Notes: generated from the sequence alone by a model not told the origin. A stretch of DNA of 64,000 nucleotides from Ceratothoa steindachneri (GCA_963969495.1 OZ018338.1:51277973-51341972); one strand, 5' to 3'; counted from the stretch's first letter, positions 12,801 through 25,153 are shown. Numbers and translations: made by a program.

Positions 12801-14569
12801 GATTATCTAGTTTGTTGAGCATAAAATTCTACTAGTGCTGCTTGAAACCGTAATCCTGAACTACCACAATCTCAAAATTAAGGTAGAGATACCCTCCAGG
12901 ATTCCCTCAGGTACCCCAACAGGATATTAAAATTCGCATAAATATTTGAATGACCCTTACTACTACGCCCTTTGGCACAAAAGGAGGAGTCTCGCTGGGG
13001 TTGGAAGGGTCTAAAAGAGTTGTAATACTATGTTTTACGATCAACGAGAAAACCATTCCTGGCCTAAACAAGAGCTACCCATTTTTTTGTCAGGTGAGTG
13101 TGGTCATGCAACATTCTTCGGCAGTTTCCTTGGGGCAAGATTGATATGATTTTCCTGTGAAGAGAGGAAGGAAGAAATGAGATCAGTTTTGCGATTGACT
13201 ATTAGTGCGGTGACTTTAGCGGCCGGAGATGCATGAGTCATACTGGACGCTCCGCCTGATTCACGGCATCCTACTTCAGCTCCGAGAGCTCCACTCTATG
13301 AGAAATATTCCTAACTTTAAAAAAAAAATCAATAAGCCTATTATTATTATTACTCACTTTAGTATTACTATTTTCGTGTGAGCTCTATTACACTTCCCTC
13401 ACTCTCGAAATGTAGCTGAGCTTTTACCAAGCTCACTCATCTCAGCATTGCACCTAATCAAAAATAACAGACGTCTTATCTTCGATGTCTTAGAATTAGT
13501 CAAAGTATGGCTTTTAAACGCCACTAAATTCTTGCATTTAATACTGCTACAAAGGGACATATTCAATGCCCATAAAACATGGTCATCTCCTTTTCCCATA
13601 TTCCCTCTTCCTTGCCTCTATTTCACAGTTCCATCTTTCATTTCGCTTTTCATTTAAATTTAAATAACTTCTTTGCTTCTTCCATAAGTGACGACAGGAA
13701 CACTCGTAGTTAACTCGACAAAAGAAAAGTAAAAGATACTGCTAACACATTGAATAAGAAACCTAGTAAATAATATATTTTTTATAATTTTGTTTAATCA
13801 TAGGAAGTTTTCTCTCTCAATCGACCAAAGTAGAAGAACTTTTAGGAAAATTCTGTTTTATTGATATATTTAAACTGAAAAACGCAGGAGAACGACATTT
13901 TATACTACTTGAAAGTATTAAATTTCTTAAAAATCAAATTTTTCCCTCGAAAATGAACCTCATTAGCCTCATTTTCCTGCTCTTCTCTCTTAAATTTTAG
14001 GAACAGACAGCGATTTAGGAAATAAAGATATAAAAATTGATATTCTTCATACAATACGGGTTCTACCTGTTTTAATATATGATTTTATCAGGCTTTTCTT
14101 ATTTCCTTTAATTTTCCTAATTCTTAAGTGATCATCTTATGTTCTTAAAGAATCTGTGCAGGATTGTCCGTAATTCTTAAAATCATTCTGAAAAAGTAAT
14201 ATTAAATGAATCTCACCAAAAGTTTTCAGGGCTACCATTAAGGAGTGAGTTTCACTCGAGATTTTTTAATTAAATCCGCCATTTACCATTTATCATTAAA
14301 TTTCTGATTAAAAATTGGAAATAAAAGAGTATTCTTTATAATTATGAAAAAGTCTATTATAACACTGGCACCCGCGTAGTTAATTCAAACGAATGCACTC
14401 ATTAGCTTTACGTAGGATTTACAGACATAAATAATTGGAGTGAGAGATCATAGAGAAAAGAGATATATAAAGGAAATAACAGAAATAAATCACAAATTTA
14501 CTTCCCGACGAAGTAAATAGTGAGTGAATTATTTTTTTATTAAATTTGAATTACATTATATTTACTTGC
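12801..14569. other. Intergenic, nothing recognised
   Basis: No gene supported. Two antisense 66-69-codon frames near 13399-13657 have no motif. Confidence 0.5.
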
Positions 14570-14830
14570 AATATTAATAAATAATATCTTCAATGTGATT
14601 TCCACCATTTGTGATGAAAAGTTTGATGCGCTTTGCAAGATACACATGAATCCGCTGCATTAACCCCATTAATTTGAGCACATTCATTTATGGTGCGCTG
14701 TTCTCTCAGGTGTCTCGCATCTTTAATCTCAATTGATTATTCCTTCTCCTTTAGCACAGCCCAGAAAAAAAGTCAAGGGGGTTAGGTCTGGTGAACCAGG
14801 AGACCAGGTTGATATTTCTTATGAGTTCAG
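14570..14830 (-). pseudogene. Mariner-like transposase C-terminal fragment
   Basis: The minus strand around 14815-14730 reads 'PDLTPLDFFLG' after allowing one frame change (DNA 'CACCAGACCTAACCCCCCTTG' read in overlapping frames). This is the third catalytic block of mariner-like transposases. Downstream residues resemble 'KDARHLRE', 'INECAQING' and 'HVYLAKRI' across several frames, ending with a 'NGGNHIEDI'-like stretch near 14590. Only the last third of the protein is present, with stops and frame changes. No inverted repeats were found. Confidence 0.65.
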
Positions 14831-15380
14831 ACTTTAGGGACACACGGTATAATTATCTCAATATTTCCTTCTAATCATCAATTTTAGTTAAATTCTTGAA
14901 CATTTAAATCATTTATATAATTTTTTTATGAAATACCTTAGTTTGAGGACATGATTTTATGTTCTTTCCTTTTTTGATCTCGCAGCAATTTTAGTTAAAT
15001 CTTTGAACATTTATATCTTTTTTGTATGAAATACCCACATTATTTTGAGGACTTACGTTTTTATGGTCTTTGACCTCTTGGACTTAGAGGAGAAGTGTCC
15101 GAACTAGTGGTTTATAAGCCAACATTGTAGCAATCAGAGCCATAATTTTCAAACTTCGAGAGAGAACGAGGGACCTAGTAATTCCTTGGTCCATATAACT
15201 TTCTAAAACATAAACTTTAAAACTGATCTCATATATTTTGCGTTTCCATCTTGGCTTTTCTAAAAAAGTTTCTACTTTTCTTACTTTGGAAAATTAATTT
15301 TAGATTTTAGATTATGACTTTTCAGTATTAAATTAGCTACAAAGGTTTAAATGCCTTGTATCTTCTTGTTTCTTTTTAGT
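14831..15380. other. Intergenic with a short internal duplication
   Basis: 'AATTTTAGTTAAAT(T)CTT' followed by 'GAACATTTA' and 'GAAATACC' occurs near 14880 and again near 14990, an imperfect direct repeat of about 110 bp spacing. No gene. Confidence 0.5.
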
Positions 15381-16850
15381 CGCGTGCGAGTCTAGTCGTG
15401 AGTGACTCACTATGTCAGGCGGTCGCAGTTTTGTTTCTTTTTTGTAATAACATCATAATTATTTGGCCGATTATAAGAAAATTTGAATGATATGATTACA
15501 AAAGTCCTTTCAAAGTTTAGCCCGGGAATATTTTGTTTTGGCAATCACATCATAACTATTTCGCCGATTCTAGCGAAATATGAAACCCTGTGTTGTTTTA
15601 TATTATCTTTCGGATGACATATTTGCTAAAGCCTTTCCAAAGTTAGCCCGAGAATTATTTTGTTTAAGCCATAACATCATAACTATTCGGCCGACACTCT
15701 GGTAGACCAGACTAGGCTATAATATGCTATACTCTGCTAAGCATTCCTAGAATAGGCTATACTATGCTAGGCTATTATAGGCAAAGGTATAGTATGCTAA
15801 GATCTAATGTACAAGGGTAAGATATACTATGCTAATTTAGGCTATAAAATGCTATGGTAGGATAGCATAGCTATTCTTCCCTAGGGTATGATAGGATATT
15901 ATAGGCTCTACTTGTCTAGTATAGTTAATGCTACGCTAGGTTATACCATGCTAGGCTAGACTAAGCTGTGCTAAGATATACTAGGCTAGACAGGGCTATA
16001 CTATTCTATGCTAATGTTGGCTAAAGTATAATAGGCTATGTAGGGCTATGCTCTGCTATGCTAGGTAATACTATGCTACGATAGGCTACCTAACAAAGGC
16101 TATAATAGGCTAAGCTATGTAAGGTTATTCTAGTCTAGGGTATGGGATGCTATACTAGTCTAAGATATGCTAGGATATACTAGGCTATAATATGATACGC
16201 TTGACTCTATTATGTTAAATGTGCTTTTGCTAGGATAGGCTATAACATGCTAGGCTAGGCTATCGTATGCAAGAATATTTTGGCTAGGCTATAGTAGCCT
16301 ATTTTAGCTAGGCTATACTAGGCTAAGCTACTCTAGGCAACGCTAGGCTCTGGCATGCAATGCTAAGCCATACGTGGCTATGCTAGGCTATAGTAAGCTA
16401 GGCTACACTAGGCAATGCTACGCTAGACAAGGCTATAATAGGCTAGGCTATGCTAGGCTATAGTTTAATATGCTAGGTTAGACTAAGGTCTACTAAGCTA
16501 GGCTAGGTTATACTAGGATATGATAGGCTATTTTGGATACGATAGGCTAGGCTATACTAGGCTAAGGTAGAATAAAGTAGGCAATATTATGCTAGGTTAT
16601 TGAAGGCTAGCTAGATTATATTAAATTAGGCTATATTAGGCCCAACACAGCCAGGCTATTCTATTTTAGGCTAGGTTCTAACGAAATTTGAAACCCTTAT
16701 GTTGTTTCACATTCTCTTTGGATGATATAACCGCCAACCGCCAATGTCCTCCCAAGGTTAGTCCGGGAATTATTAAAGGTTTTGAAGGTTGTAAGGTACG
16801 TTATAAATCAGAATAAGTGAGAGCACACGACTTTTTGCTCAGCAGACCTT
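15381..16850 (+). repeat. Dispersed repeat family R, copy B (with pentamer array)
   Basis: It starts with 'TCGCGTGCGAGTCTAGTCG', also seen in reverse complement in copy A near 3610-3640. Tandem units then repeat 'AACATCATAACTATT' plus 'GGCCGA', 'AAATATGAAACCC', and 'AAAGTTAGCCCGAGAATTA'. The array spans about 15700-16675. The end reads 'AATAAGTGAGAGCACACGAC' then 'CAGCAGACCTTGTTTTT'. It is an inverted counterpart of copy A about 12 kb away. Confidence 0.85.
15700..16675. repeat. Degenerate pentamer array, second copy
   Basis: About 1 kb of TAGGC/TATAC/TATGC-type units, the reverse-complement composition of the array at 2161-3275. It is bounded by 'TATTCGGCCGACAC' on the left and 'TTCTAACGAAATTTGAAACC' on the right. 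In copies C and D these two pieces are adjacent within one repeat unit. Confidence 0.9.
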
Positions 16851-17122
16851 GTTTTTATTCCAAAGATGATTAAAACATTTACCTTAATTTTATTATAATG
16901 TATGTTAGTTAATCTATTGTCGTTCAAAAAGAACTACTATTCTTAACAATTCTAGTGAACTTAAGCACTGAATTTATTTTTAGACAGAGAAAAATGTAAT
17001 AACGTAGCGATCGCTTGGATTGAAGGAAGGCCCTTAAATATTGCCTCTATTATACAAAACAATTTTAAAAAAAACGTTCATTATTTTTACTCAGAGATAA
17101 AAAGTGAAATATATGAAGAGGA

Positions 17123-17128
<6 letters not shown>
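16851..17128. other. Intergenic
   Basis: Nothing recognised. Confidence 0.5.

Positions 17129-17200
<72 letters not shown>
17129..17200. repeat. (TA)n microsatellite
   Basis: Uninterrupted TA run. No PLE-type hairpin was found nearby on either strand, so it is an exception to the pattern described in the findings. Confidence 0.98.
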
Positions 17201-17202
<2 letters not shown>

Positions 17203-18820
17203 ATATCCTAAAAATATAGGGAAACTATAAGGGGTTTCTCAATTTTCCCGTTTTCATTTCAATATAGTTCTCAGATCTCATAAATAAAGAATAGTAACAA
17301 AAGAAAGTGATATTTATTCGAGCCTCATGAACGGTAAAGTGATTTCAAAATGACTTGGAAGAACTTTTATTTTAAGGGAGTTTGGAAGATGTCAGAGTAA
17401 TTTATTTTAACGCTCAAAAATTGGTGAAAACAGAATTTTGCCGTAGGAATTCTAGCCCAGTCTGGTCTAAAATGATGACCATGAGAAAAACGAAAGACCT
17501 TTTCTTAATTAATGAAATAAGCTTTATTTCAATTTAATTCTTTTCTACGTGGCAATTTAATTTTTTGTTATGTACAGTATAGGTTCAGAAAAATATATGC
17601 ACATATATGTCACCACACATAATACACGACCTACCTAGACACACACACGCTCACACACACGCGCATATATTTCCTATTGTCTATTACTTAATTATTTCAT
17701 AAAACGGTTATAATTTAGCTAGTATTTTTAAGTCCTTAAAATAACAAAATACTGAGTCTCGGTTCGATCCTTAAGTTCTTTGGTCGGGAAGTTAATTTAA
17801 TTTTGGTTCGATCTAAATGCGAACGGGCGGTACATTTTTAAGCATTTTCAGCCAAACCAACGCGAAAACTCGCCCTGAAATTACGGTGACGGGCCTGAGC
17901 TGCAAAGAAAGGCTCATTTCGAAATGGTCGGCTGGTAATACAAGGTGGACACTCCAAGACAAAAGGGACGTAAACATTTTTTAATTTTAACTTGATAGAA
18001 AATATATATCACGTAAATGAACAAATATTAAAGTTTAATTTATTATTTTCACTTCAAATTATATGATCACTATTATGCCGAGATCATTCATATAAAGTCG
18101 GCATCTTTGCATGGCATAAATATGACGCTGACTCGATCATTTCTTGAAAGAGGTTGGCAATTATTATGTTTTACGTTTAGCAGAGACATGTTGTAAAATA
18201 ATCATAAATCGCCTAAAACATAAAATTCTACTCCCACAATTTATTTTTATAGCTGCGAATAAATCCTTACAAACTATTTAATTTTCTTTTAGGGTCCTTT
18301 TTAATGGACACCCCATATTTTTAAACGAAATGATATTTTAGTATTTGTAGTTATTATATTAATGGTTGCCATCTTTATATTGCATCGTGCTCTTTGCATC
18401 GGGACCATTACCCAGCAACCGCACATCACGCGTTATGTACAGTTATTGAAGCTTAGATCAAAATAGTTCAATATCTAATGCATCCATTTCCTAAAAAAAT
18501 AAAACGTAAACTCTGAGAATATCTCTCTCGGAAGCTTTGTTAGGAAGATTCTGGAAAATAAAGTTGTGTAGTTAGGGAAGTTAAAATATGTACAAGATTG
18601 TAAAGGGTAGACCCTCGGATTCCGATGCTTTCCCTTTCTTATCATAGTTTATGGTGTTTATCGCAGGTCGACCTGCTCCGAAGCTACCAGTTTTGGCCTA
18701 AACTTCTTTAACTTACCAGCCTAATTTGTGTAGGGGAAGCGACTCATTCACCTGCCTCCCCTTTGTGCCCCCATTCCGTTTTCCCCCTTCGGTTTGAAGG
18801 ATATAAATGGGGCCGTTAGG
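17201..18820. other. Intergenic with (CA)n and a possible short MITE
   Basis: A broken CA repeat lies at about 17637-17668. 'GGTGGACACTCC...AAAAGGGAC' near 17945 and the reverse complement of 'GTCCTTTTTAATGGACACCCC' near 18295 resemble terminal inverted repeats of a roughly 360-bp MITE. The match has several gaps. No gene. Confidence 0.35.
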
Positions 18821-18829
18821 ATCTAGACA

Positions 18830-19480
18830 TGAACCCAACAAGGCTCGAATACACTCAACGTACAAAAATCCTCGGGGTAACTTTTGACAAGACCATCAGG
18901 TTCAATATACAATAAAACGTAATACAAGCAAGAGCCTCACGAACAAACGTATCGCTGGGTAGGTTCTAATCTGCAAGGAAAAGACTAAAACTACACCTAA
19001 ACAAAACACTCGTGTGACCTATTCTCACGTACGCCCCACTGTCGCTCGTAACCGCAATCGACACGTGGAAGCGGAAGGCTCAGCGCATTCAGAACTCTGC
19101 TCTGAAGCGAGCTTGCCGCTTCCCGTTGTACTCGAGAATGGCCGCACTACATAAAAACTACAAATAAGCTCCTCTTAACACTTACGCTCACACCAGACTC
19201 ACAAAAAAACCTCGGAAAACTCACGAGAGACCCACTATATACTGCACTACACGTAAGAAGGTACACAATAGCGCCGTGATATCCCGTGGCCCACGAACAT
19301 CCGCCACCCGTACCGTTATTTGAATAACCAGTAGGCATCATGAATAACGAGTTTCCAACTGAGCAGACAGCCTCGCCATCCTGACCTGCCTCCAACCCTC
19401 GTCCAGTCCAAACCACGAAACCAACGCTGCCAGAACAACACCACGCATCGGTGTATAGCCACCGACCTATCAACTTTCGC
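18830..19480 (+). pseudogene. Non-LTR retrotransposon reverse transcriptase, C-terminal relict
   Basis: The plus strand reads 'NPTRLEYTQRTKILGVTFD' followed by 'KTIRF', the 'K-x-LG-V-x-F-D' block downstream of the RT catalytic core in Jockey/I-type elements. It continues with stops and 'GRF' and 'KRLKLHLNKTLV', then 'PILTYAPLSLVTAIDTWK', 'KAQRIQNSALKRACRFPLYS' and 'PLNTYAHTRLTKK'. These are the usual RT-thumb and ORF2 tail blocks. The catalytic YADD part is absent, so this is a 5'-truncated copy. Sequence differs from the element at 31-37 kb, so it is probably another family. Confidence 0.8.
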
Positions 19481-19599
19481 TCTTTCCTTAAATGTTTTCG
19501 GCAACCCTCCTCTCTGACTACCTGATCGCCTGTATCACATACAGCGATTCCTCTTTGTCCTTTCTATATACATAACGTAACGTAACGTTTTAATTTATT

Positions 19600-20190
19600 C
19601 TGTTGCGAGGATTCTGCCTGATTGCTCCGCTAAATCGTTGTCCGTCACTTACTTTGACGTTCATTTTGAGACCCGTACTGGATTCCTTCGTGCATCGAAG
19701 ATTTTCTGCTATTGATTCCTGCCAGCATTGTCGCTGCCTCTCTGACGGCTGCATTAAATTGTGCTATTCCAGTTACCTTTGCAACTGATCTCCTTGGGAA
19801 GCCGTTCACACTGGGTACGTGGAGCTCTCCCCTAGTCACCTCGCCATCTCCTCATTGGGGAATTCAGTCATCTCGAATTCATTCTCTGGGATTGTTGACC
19901 CTTCGAATCATTGTTTTCCGTAATTCCGACTCCTTTCGCCACGATATCGCCTTCTGTGGGTTTCTCCTCGCCGAAGACCACCATCGCATTCATCCCTATC
20001 GACTTGGGTCGAATTCCCTCATCGTCGCCGAGCCTCTATCGCCTAGGTATTTTGGAGTAGTTCTTTCTTCTTACGTCCCCTTTAAATTAATTCGGTGTTA
20101 TAAATGTCATTCATGGAATTTTGGCCTTCAGGTAAGGGACGTAGGACAGAGAGGTTATTCCGAGAACACCCTTCACTAGAATAGCGAAGC
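19600..20190 (+). other. Unassigned open region, possibly ORF1-like
   Basis: A 155-codon frame (19712-20179) is open on the plus strand. Near its end it reads 'PFKLIRCYKCHSW', which recalls the first Cys-x2-Cys of a retroviral-type zinc knuckle. The remaining His and Cys of a CCHC knuckle do not follow in frame. It lies just beyond a Jockey-like ORF2 tail, so a second retroelement's ORF1 is conceivable. The opposite strand is also open in places, so coding direction is not certain. Confidence 0.25.
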
Positions 20191-20859
20191 CTATTTTCAT
20201 CTTCAACGACACGTGTCGTTTGGGCTTTAAACAATTTATCCATAGAACCCTCTTTTGTATGCGGAAATATCTTTGTGGTAAAAACATCTTGTGGTTGTTC
20301 GATGGTGTTAAGCATTTGTGACTTTTTTATTGTTTGATGACCCCCATATAATTTTTAACAGTGAATTTATTTAATTTTAATTCTGTTGTAAATAATACTG
20401 TAAATACTTTTTGTGCGTGTATTTATTTAACTCCTTGCGGATTCTTCATAATTTAGCACCGTAGTGATTAATTCTGGTGAATTTCTGGTAGGCCTTTAGA
20501 TCCTTGGTCTTCTATAAATTTTATGCGTGTAATTTCTTTGGGCTGTGTGAACCGAGTTCCGCGATAGCCTTTTCAAAGATATATGGCCAGACACCCTCCT
20601 GCTGTCATAAAGGCCGATAAGGAACGAAATTTTCGGGCGGTTTGGCCAGAAGAACAAGCATTCAGCCGAAAATGAGTTGCAGTCTGGTTAAACATGCTAC
20701 ACTCATACATCCTCCTCGAGAAGTAACCAGATACCTTAAAAAAACAAAGCAAATCGGTGATCAAATCTATACGAATAATGACTTAATTATTCGTCTGGTT
20801 TAAAAATTAGGTTTGGTGGAAGCCAAACAGTGAAATTCCATTGTTTGATTTCTTTTCCT

Positions 20860-20861
<2 letters not shown>
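20191..20861. other. Intergenic, nothing recognised
   Basis: No supported feature. A 63-codon minus-strand frame (20573-20764) contains no motif. Confidence 0.5.
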
Positions 20862-21053
<192 letters not shown>

Positions 21054-21058
<5 letters not shown>

Positions 21059-21402
21059 GCGGTTATGAAGGCAATCTTTGGCTTACTAGCTATTCATCAA
21101 GCCCTTGGAAGATGCTCTTAAGACATCGAAAAAACTGTCTTTCGATCGGTCCTTTTAATTGTTACCCTTGCTTGTCGAAGGGAATTCAAAATTAGTTTTT
21201 ATCCAGTCAAGCCCACTTCGCAAAACCAAAAATTATTTACTATAACGCAATCATAATTATGTGGTTGGGCCGATCAAAAGACAGTTTTTTCGGTGTTTTT
21301 GAAAAGCTTATTTTATGCGTTACCTTTTCGTCTATGTGACAAGTGCTTGTTCCGAAGGCCTTGATGAATTGCTGGTAAGCCAAAAATTGCATTCATAAAC
21401 GC
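21054..21402. repeat. Inverted-repeat unit flanked by TA arrays on both sides
   Basis: Left arm 21054-21157 and right arm 21270-21402 are inverted. The left reads ATGAAGGCAATCTTTGGCTT then 'ACTAGCTATTCATCAAG'. The reverse complement of the right reads ATGAATGCAATTTTTGGCTT then 'ACCAGCAATTCATCAAG'. Both then share 'CGAAAAAACTGTCTTT(C/T)GATCGG'. The right arm holds about 40 extra bases. Each arm contains the PLE-type hairpin pointing outward: 21071-21101 on minus and 21360-21390 on plus, with 'CTTGATGAAT', stem GCT, four-base loop, stem AGC, then CAAA. Confidence 0.8.
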
Positions 21403-21441
21403 ATAATATGATTTCGTTATTGCAAATAATTCTCGATGTTT

Positions 21442-21459
21442 ATATTATATATATACTCG

Positions 21460-21524
<65 letters not shown>
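21442..21524. repeat. (TA)n microsatellite
   Basis: TA run with small interruptions ('ctcg', 'aca'). It lies between the inverted repeat on its left and a minus-strand PLE-type hairpin on its right. Confidence 0.97.
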
Positions 21525-21526
<2 letters not shown>

Positions 21527-21529
21527 TTT

Positions 21530-21563
21530 ACGTTTTGGGTTCTTTCTAAACTCATCTTCAGGA
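21530..21563 (-). other. PLE-tail hairpin, eroded
   Basis: The minus strand reads 'CTCCTGAAGATGAG', GTT, loop TAGAAAG, AAC, then 'CCAAAACG'. The stem is shortened and GAAAC is replaced, so this is a decayed member of the hairpin class. The TA array lies directly downstream on its strand. Confidence 0.35.
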
Positions 21564-21712
21564 GCTATAAGTGAAATTTAAATCCAAAATTAAATCTAAA
21601 CTACGGCACAATTACGATATAATTAAAAAATTGACACAAATGATAGTAAATACTAAAATGAATGTTCTGTTAATGAAAACCAAACGAACAAGAAATCTAG
21701 TTAGGTTAAGAA

Positions 21713-21982
21713 CAGTAGAAAATATTTGAAACAAAATCATATTAATAAAATGCAAAGAGAATAAACGTAGCGGTACAACTTTAAGAATAAAATCGGGAGG
21801 GGTGGAATCAGAGTTTAAAAATATACAATATATTTTCTTTATTTAGTTTTACTATATTGTATAAATTTTTCAACTATGATTTTGCCCCCCTTTTTGCTTC
21901 CTTTTCAGTCTTAGATTTGTACCGTTACGTTTATTCTCTTTGCATTTTATTAATATAATTTGGTTTCAAATATTTTCTACTA
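21713..21982. repeat. Inverted repeat with arms of about 66 bp
   Basis: Left arm 21713-21778 contains AGTAGAAAATATTTGAAAC and AATGCAAAGAGAATAAACGT. Right arm 21918-21982 is its inverted copy with a few substitutions. The spacer of about 140 bp is T- and A-rich with no coding content. Confidence 0.85.
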
Positions 21983-22019
21983 TTTGTACGCTTAGCAAAG
22001 TAGATCGGAAAATTTTTGT

Positions 22020-22260
22020 CTTCCGTGTAGCCGAATGGTCTAAGGGACGGTTTAATTGAGATCACAGCGTTTGCTCGCTGCCTCAGTGTGCGTGCACGGT
22101 TCGAATCCCAACCCTCTACGGAATTTTCGCGAATTAGGAAATAACATTTCTGAAGAAAAATTATCCGGTTTTTCTGTTTCTTGCGGTTTGCTGGATTGAT
22201 TTCACCATTTTTTGCGTTCCTGAAAGATTTATATATATATATATATATAAATATATATAA
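22020..22260 (+). mobile_element. tRNA-derived SINE, copy 1
   Basis: The head is tRNA-like: an A-box-like 'TAGCCGAATGGTCTAAGG' near 22028, a long variable region, a B-box 'GGTTCGAATCC' near 22099, and an acceptor-like 3' side 'CTCTACGG' opposite 'CCGTGTA'. The long variable arm suggests a Leu/Ser-type ancestor. The body ('AAAAATTATCCGGTTTTTCTG', 'TGGATTGATTTCACCATTTT') recurs at 27775-27960, and both copies end in short (TA)n. A repeated body attached to a tRNA-like promoter is the SINE pattern. A functional tRNA gene is unlikely because the cloverleaf is poor. Confidence 0.65.
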
Positions 22261-22430
22261 TTTAACTAACACAAGAAATTTTAGTTAGCTAAAAATAAAC
22301 CATGAATATCGAAACACTTATCTATAACCTTTGCAAGACGAAAAAAGAATAATAAGGAAATCAGAAAAGCAAAGAAAGAAGCTAATCAATATTCAACTAG
22401 ACCCTTTTCTTCAATAAAACTTGCATCTAA

Positions 22431-22431
<1 letters not shown>
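22261..22431. other. Short intervening stretch
   Basis: Nothing recognised. Confidence 0.5.

Positions 22432-22466
<35 letters not shown>
22432..22466. repeat. (TA)n at the 3' end of a minus-strand PLE
   Basis: It follows the 3' tail of the PLE at 22666-23633 on the minus strand. The inverted partner tail at 24027-24100 also ends in a TA array. Confidence 0.95.
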
Positions 22467-22470
<4 letters not shown>

Positions 22471-22539
22471 AAAATTAATGCAATATCGCAAGAAAAGATG
22501 AAGAATTAAACCACATTCTCCGAAGACAATTTAATTCAG

Positions 22540-22573
22540 AACAGTTTCGGTGTATCTCACACCCTTTTTCAAC
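22540..22573 (-). other. PLE-tail hairpin in the 3' tail of an identified PLE
   Basis: On the minus strand: 'GTTGAAAAAG', stem GGTGT, loop GAGAT, stem ACACC, then GAAACTGTTCTG. It lies about 95 bp beyond the endonuclease stop codon and about 75 bp before the TA array. An almost identical copy is at 24027-24066. This locus ties the hairpin class to Penelope-like elements. Confidence 0.6.
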
Positions 22574-22665
22574 TGACACTGGATAGAAAATATAAGGAAA
22601 AAATGCATAGAAGCATAACAGGTCGTGAAATATCCCTTCTTTTATCCACAATCGCCTACTTGTGG

Positions 22666-23633
22666 CTAATCTAGAGGGGGGGGGGGGTTAGGCCTTAACA
22701 TATTGAAGGGCTGACATTTGACTAATTTATTAATTTGCTTTCTTATTACAGGATTGAAAGAAAATTGACCTTTAGATAGATTTAAATTAGGAACTAACGA
22801 TATCAAGCTCGATTCGACGATTCTTCTCTTAACATAGTTAGCCGATTTAAATACTATTTTACTCTCATTGAAATCGATCGAATGATTCAAATCTCTTACA
22901 TGACAAAATATTCCACTGCTTTGACTGCCCACTCTAATATCTCTTTTGTGTTCATACAATCTCTTGTCTAGATTTCTCCCCGTTTCCCCTATATAAACAT
23001 TGTGGCAATCGTTGCATGGTATTGCATATACTCCTATGTTATGATGTTCTTTGGGTTTCCTGGCCATCATCAATTGGTGTAAGGAATTATTATTTTTAAA
23101 GGCTAGATTAATACCCACTATTCCAAATATGTCCTTTAAACTATTTAATTTATTATTAAATGGCAATGTTATACATTTGTTGAAGTCCTTTTTGCGGGAA
23201 GGCTTATTGCCATAGAATATTTTTCTAGCTGCAAAATGGGCAGACGATATGAACCAATCGGGGTAATACAAATTAGAAAAAATGGTCCTGATAATGACAA
23301 TTTCTTCATCTAAATACGAAGGATGACATATTTTATATGCTCTAAGGAAAAGGTTAGAAATTACCGATTTTTTAACAGTATTATCGTGAAACGAAAAATA
23401 ATGTATATAGGCATTCGAGTGGGTTGGTTTTTTATACACGTCAAGTTTTAATTCATGGTGATCTTTATTAATGAGGACATCTAAAGATACATCGTCAATG
23501 TACCTTAACCATATAAAGTTAAGGGGAGAAATTGTGGGAAGGAGTTCAGTCTCAAAATATTCCATGAAGAGACAGGCCAATATCGGAGATAAACTATTTC
23601 CCATGCTAAGGCCAAATATTTGTCTATAAATCT
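22666..23633 (-). pseudogene. Penelope-like element: RT end plus GIY-YIG endonuclease
   Basis: An open frame of 312 codons (ATG at 23604, open further upstream to the junction near 23633) codes the end of a PLE protein, which combines telomerase-related reverse transcriptase with a GIY-YIG nuclease. Visible blocks are 'GLSMGNSLSPILACLF', the catalytic 'WLRYIDDV' (residues about 32-39), then 'LDVLINKD' and 'YKKPTHSNAYIHYFSFH'. The GIY-YIG domain starts near residue 190: 'GVYAIPCNDCHNVYIGETG', 'RNLDKRLYEHK', then 'RRIVESSLIS' and 'NLNLSKGQF'. Normally several dozen residues separate YIDD from 'LDVLI'; here they nearly abut, so an internal deletion has removed part of the RT. All RT motifs before 'MGNSLSP' are missing because the copy is cut at an inverted PLE junction. 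The copy is young-looking but defective. Confidence 0.92.
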
Positions 23634-24100
23634 AGACAAGAGATTTTATGAACACAAAAGAGATATTAGAGTGGGCAGTCAAAGCAGTGGAATATTTTGT
23701 CATGTTAGAGACTTGAATCATTTGATCGATTTCAATGGAAGTAAAATGGTATTTTAATCGGATAACTATGTTAAGAGAAGAATCATAGAATCGAGCTTGA
23801 TATCATCAGTTCCTAATTTAAATCTATCTGAGGGTCAATTTTCTTTTAATCCTGTAATACGAAAGGAAATAAACAAAATAACGAAATTTCAGCCCTTCAA
23901 TATGTTTATGCCTACCCCCCCCTCCCTGATTAGCCACAAGTAGGGGTTTGGGGAAAAAAGAAGGGATCTTTCACGACTTGACTGTGTTATGTATGCAAGC
24001 ATTTTCAAATATTTTCCAGCCAGTGTCAGTTGAAAAAGGGTGTGAGATACACCGAAACTGTTCTGAATTAAATTGTCTTCGGAGAATGTGGTTTAATTCC
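23634..24100 (+). pseudogene. Inverted second PLE fragment (GIY-YIG end plus 3' tail)
   Basis: Directly adjoining the minus-strand copy, the plus strand reads 'NLDKRFYEHKRDIRVGSQSS', then 'GIFCHVRDLNHLIDF', a stop after 'KMVF', 'NYVKRRIIESSLIS', 'NLNLSEGQFSFNPVIRKEIN' and 'PFNMF'. This equals the last third of the minus-strand protein with a handful of changes. The 3' tail is also shared, including 'TTGAAAAAGGGTGTGAGATA'. The two copies thus form a head-to-head pair whose tails point outward. Inverted partial copies at 5' ends are known for Penelope elements. Confidence 0.9.
24027..24066 (+). other. PLE-tail hairpin, inverted partner copy
   Basis: 'GTTGAAAAAG', stem GGTGT, loop GAGAT, stem ACACC, then GAAACTGTTCTG, the same as 22540-22573 but on the plus strand. 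The TA array begins about 40 bp downstream. Confidence 0.6.
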
Positions 24101-24101
24101 T

Positions 24102-25153
<1,052 letters not shown>

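Noticed and set aside
22023..22123. Functional tRNA gene
   Set aside because: A and B boxes are present, but acceptor and anticodon arms pair poorly, and the sequence is joined to a repeated SINE body.
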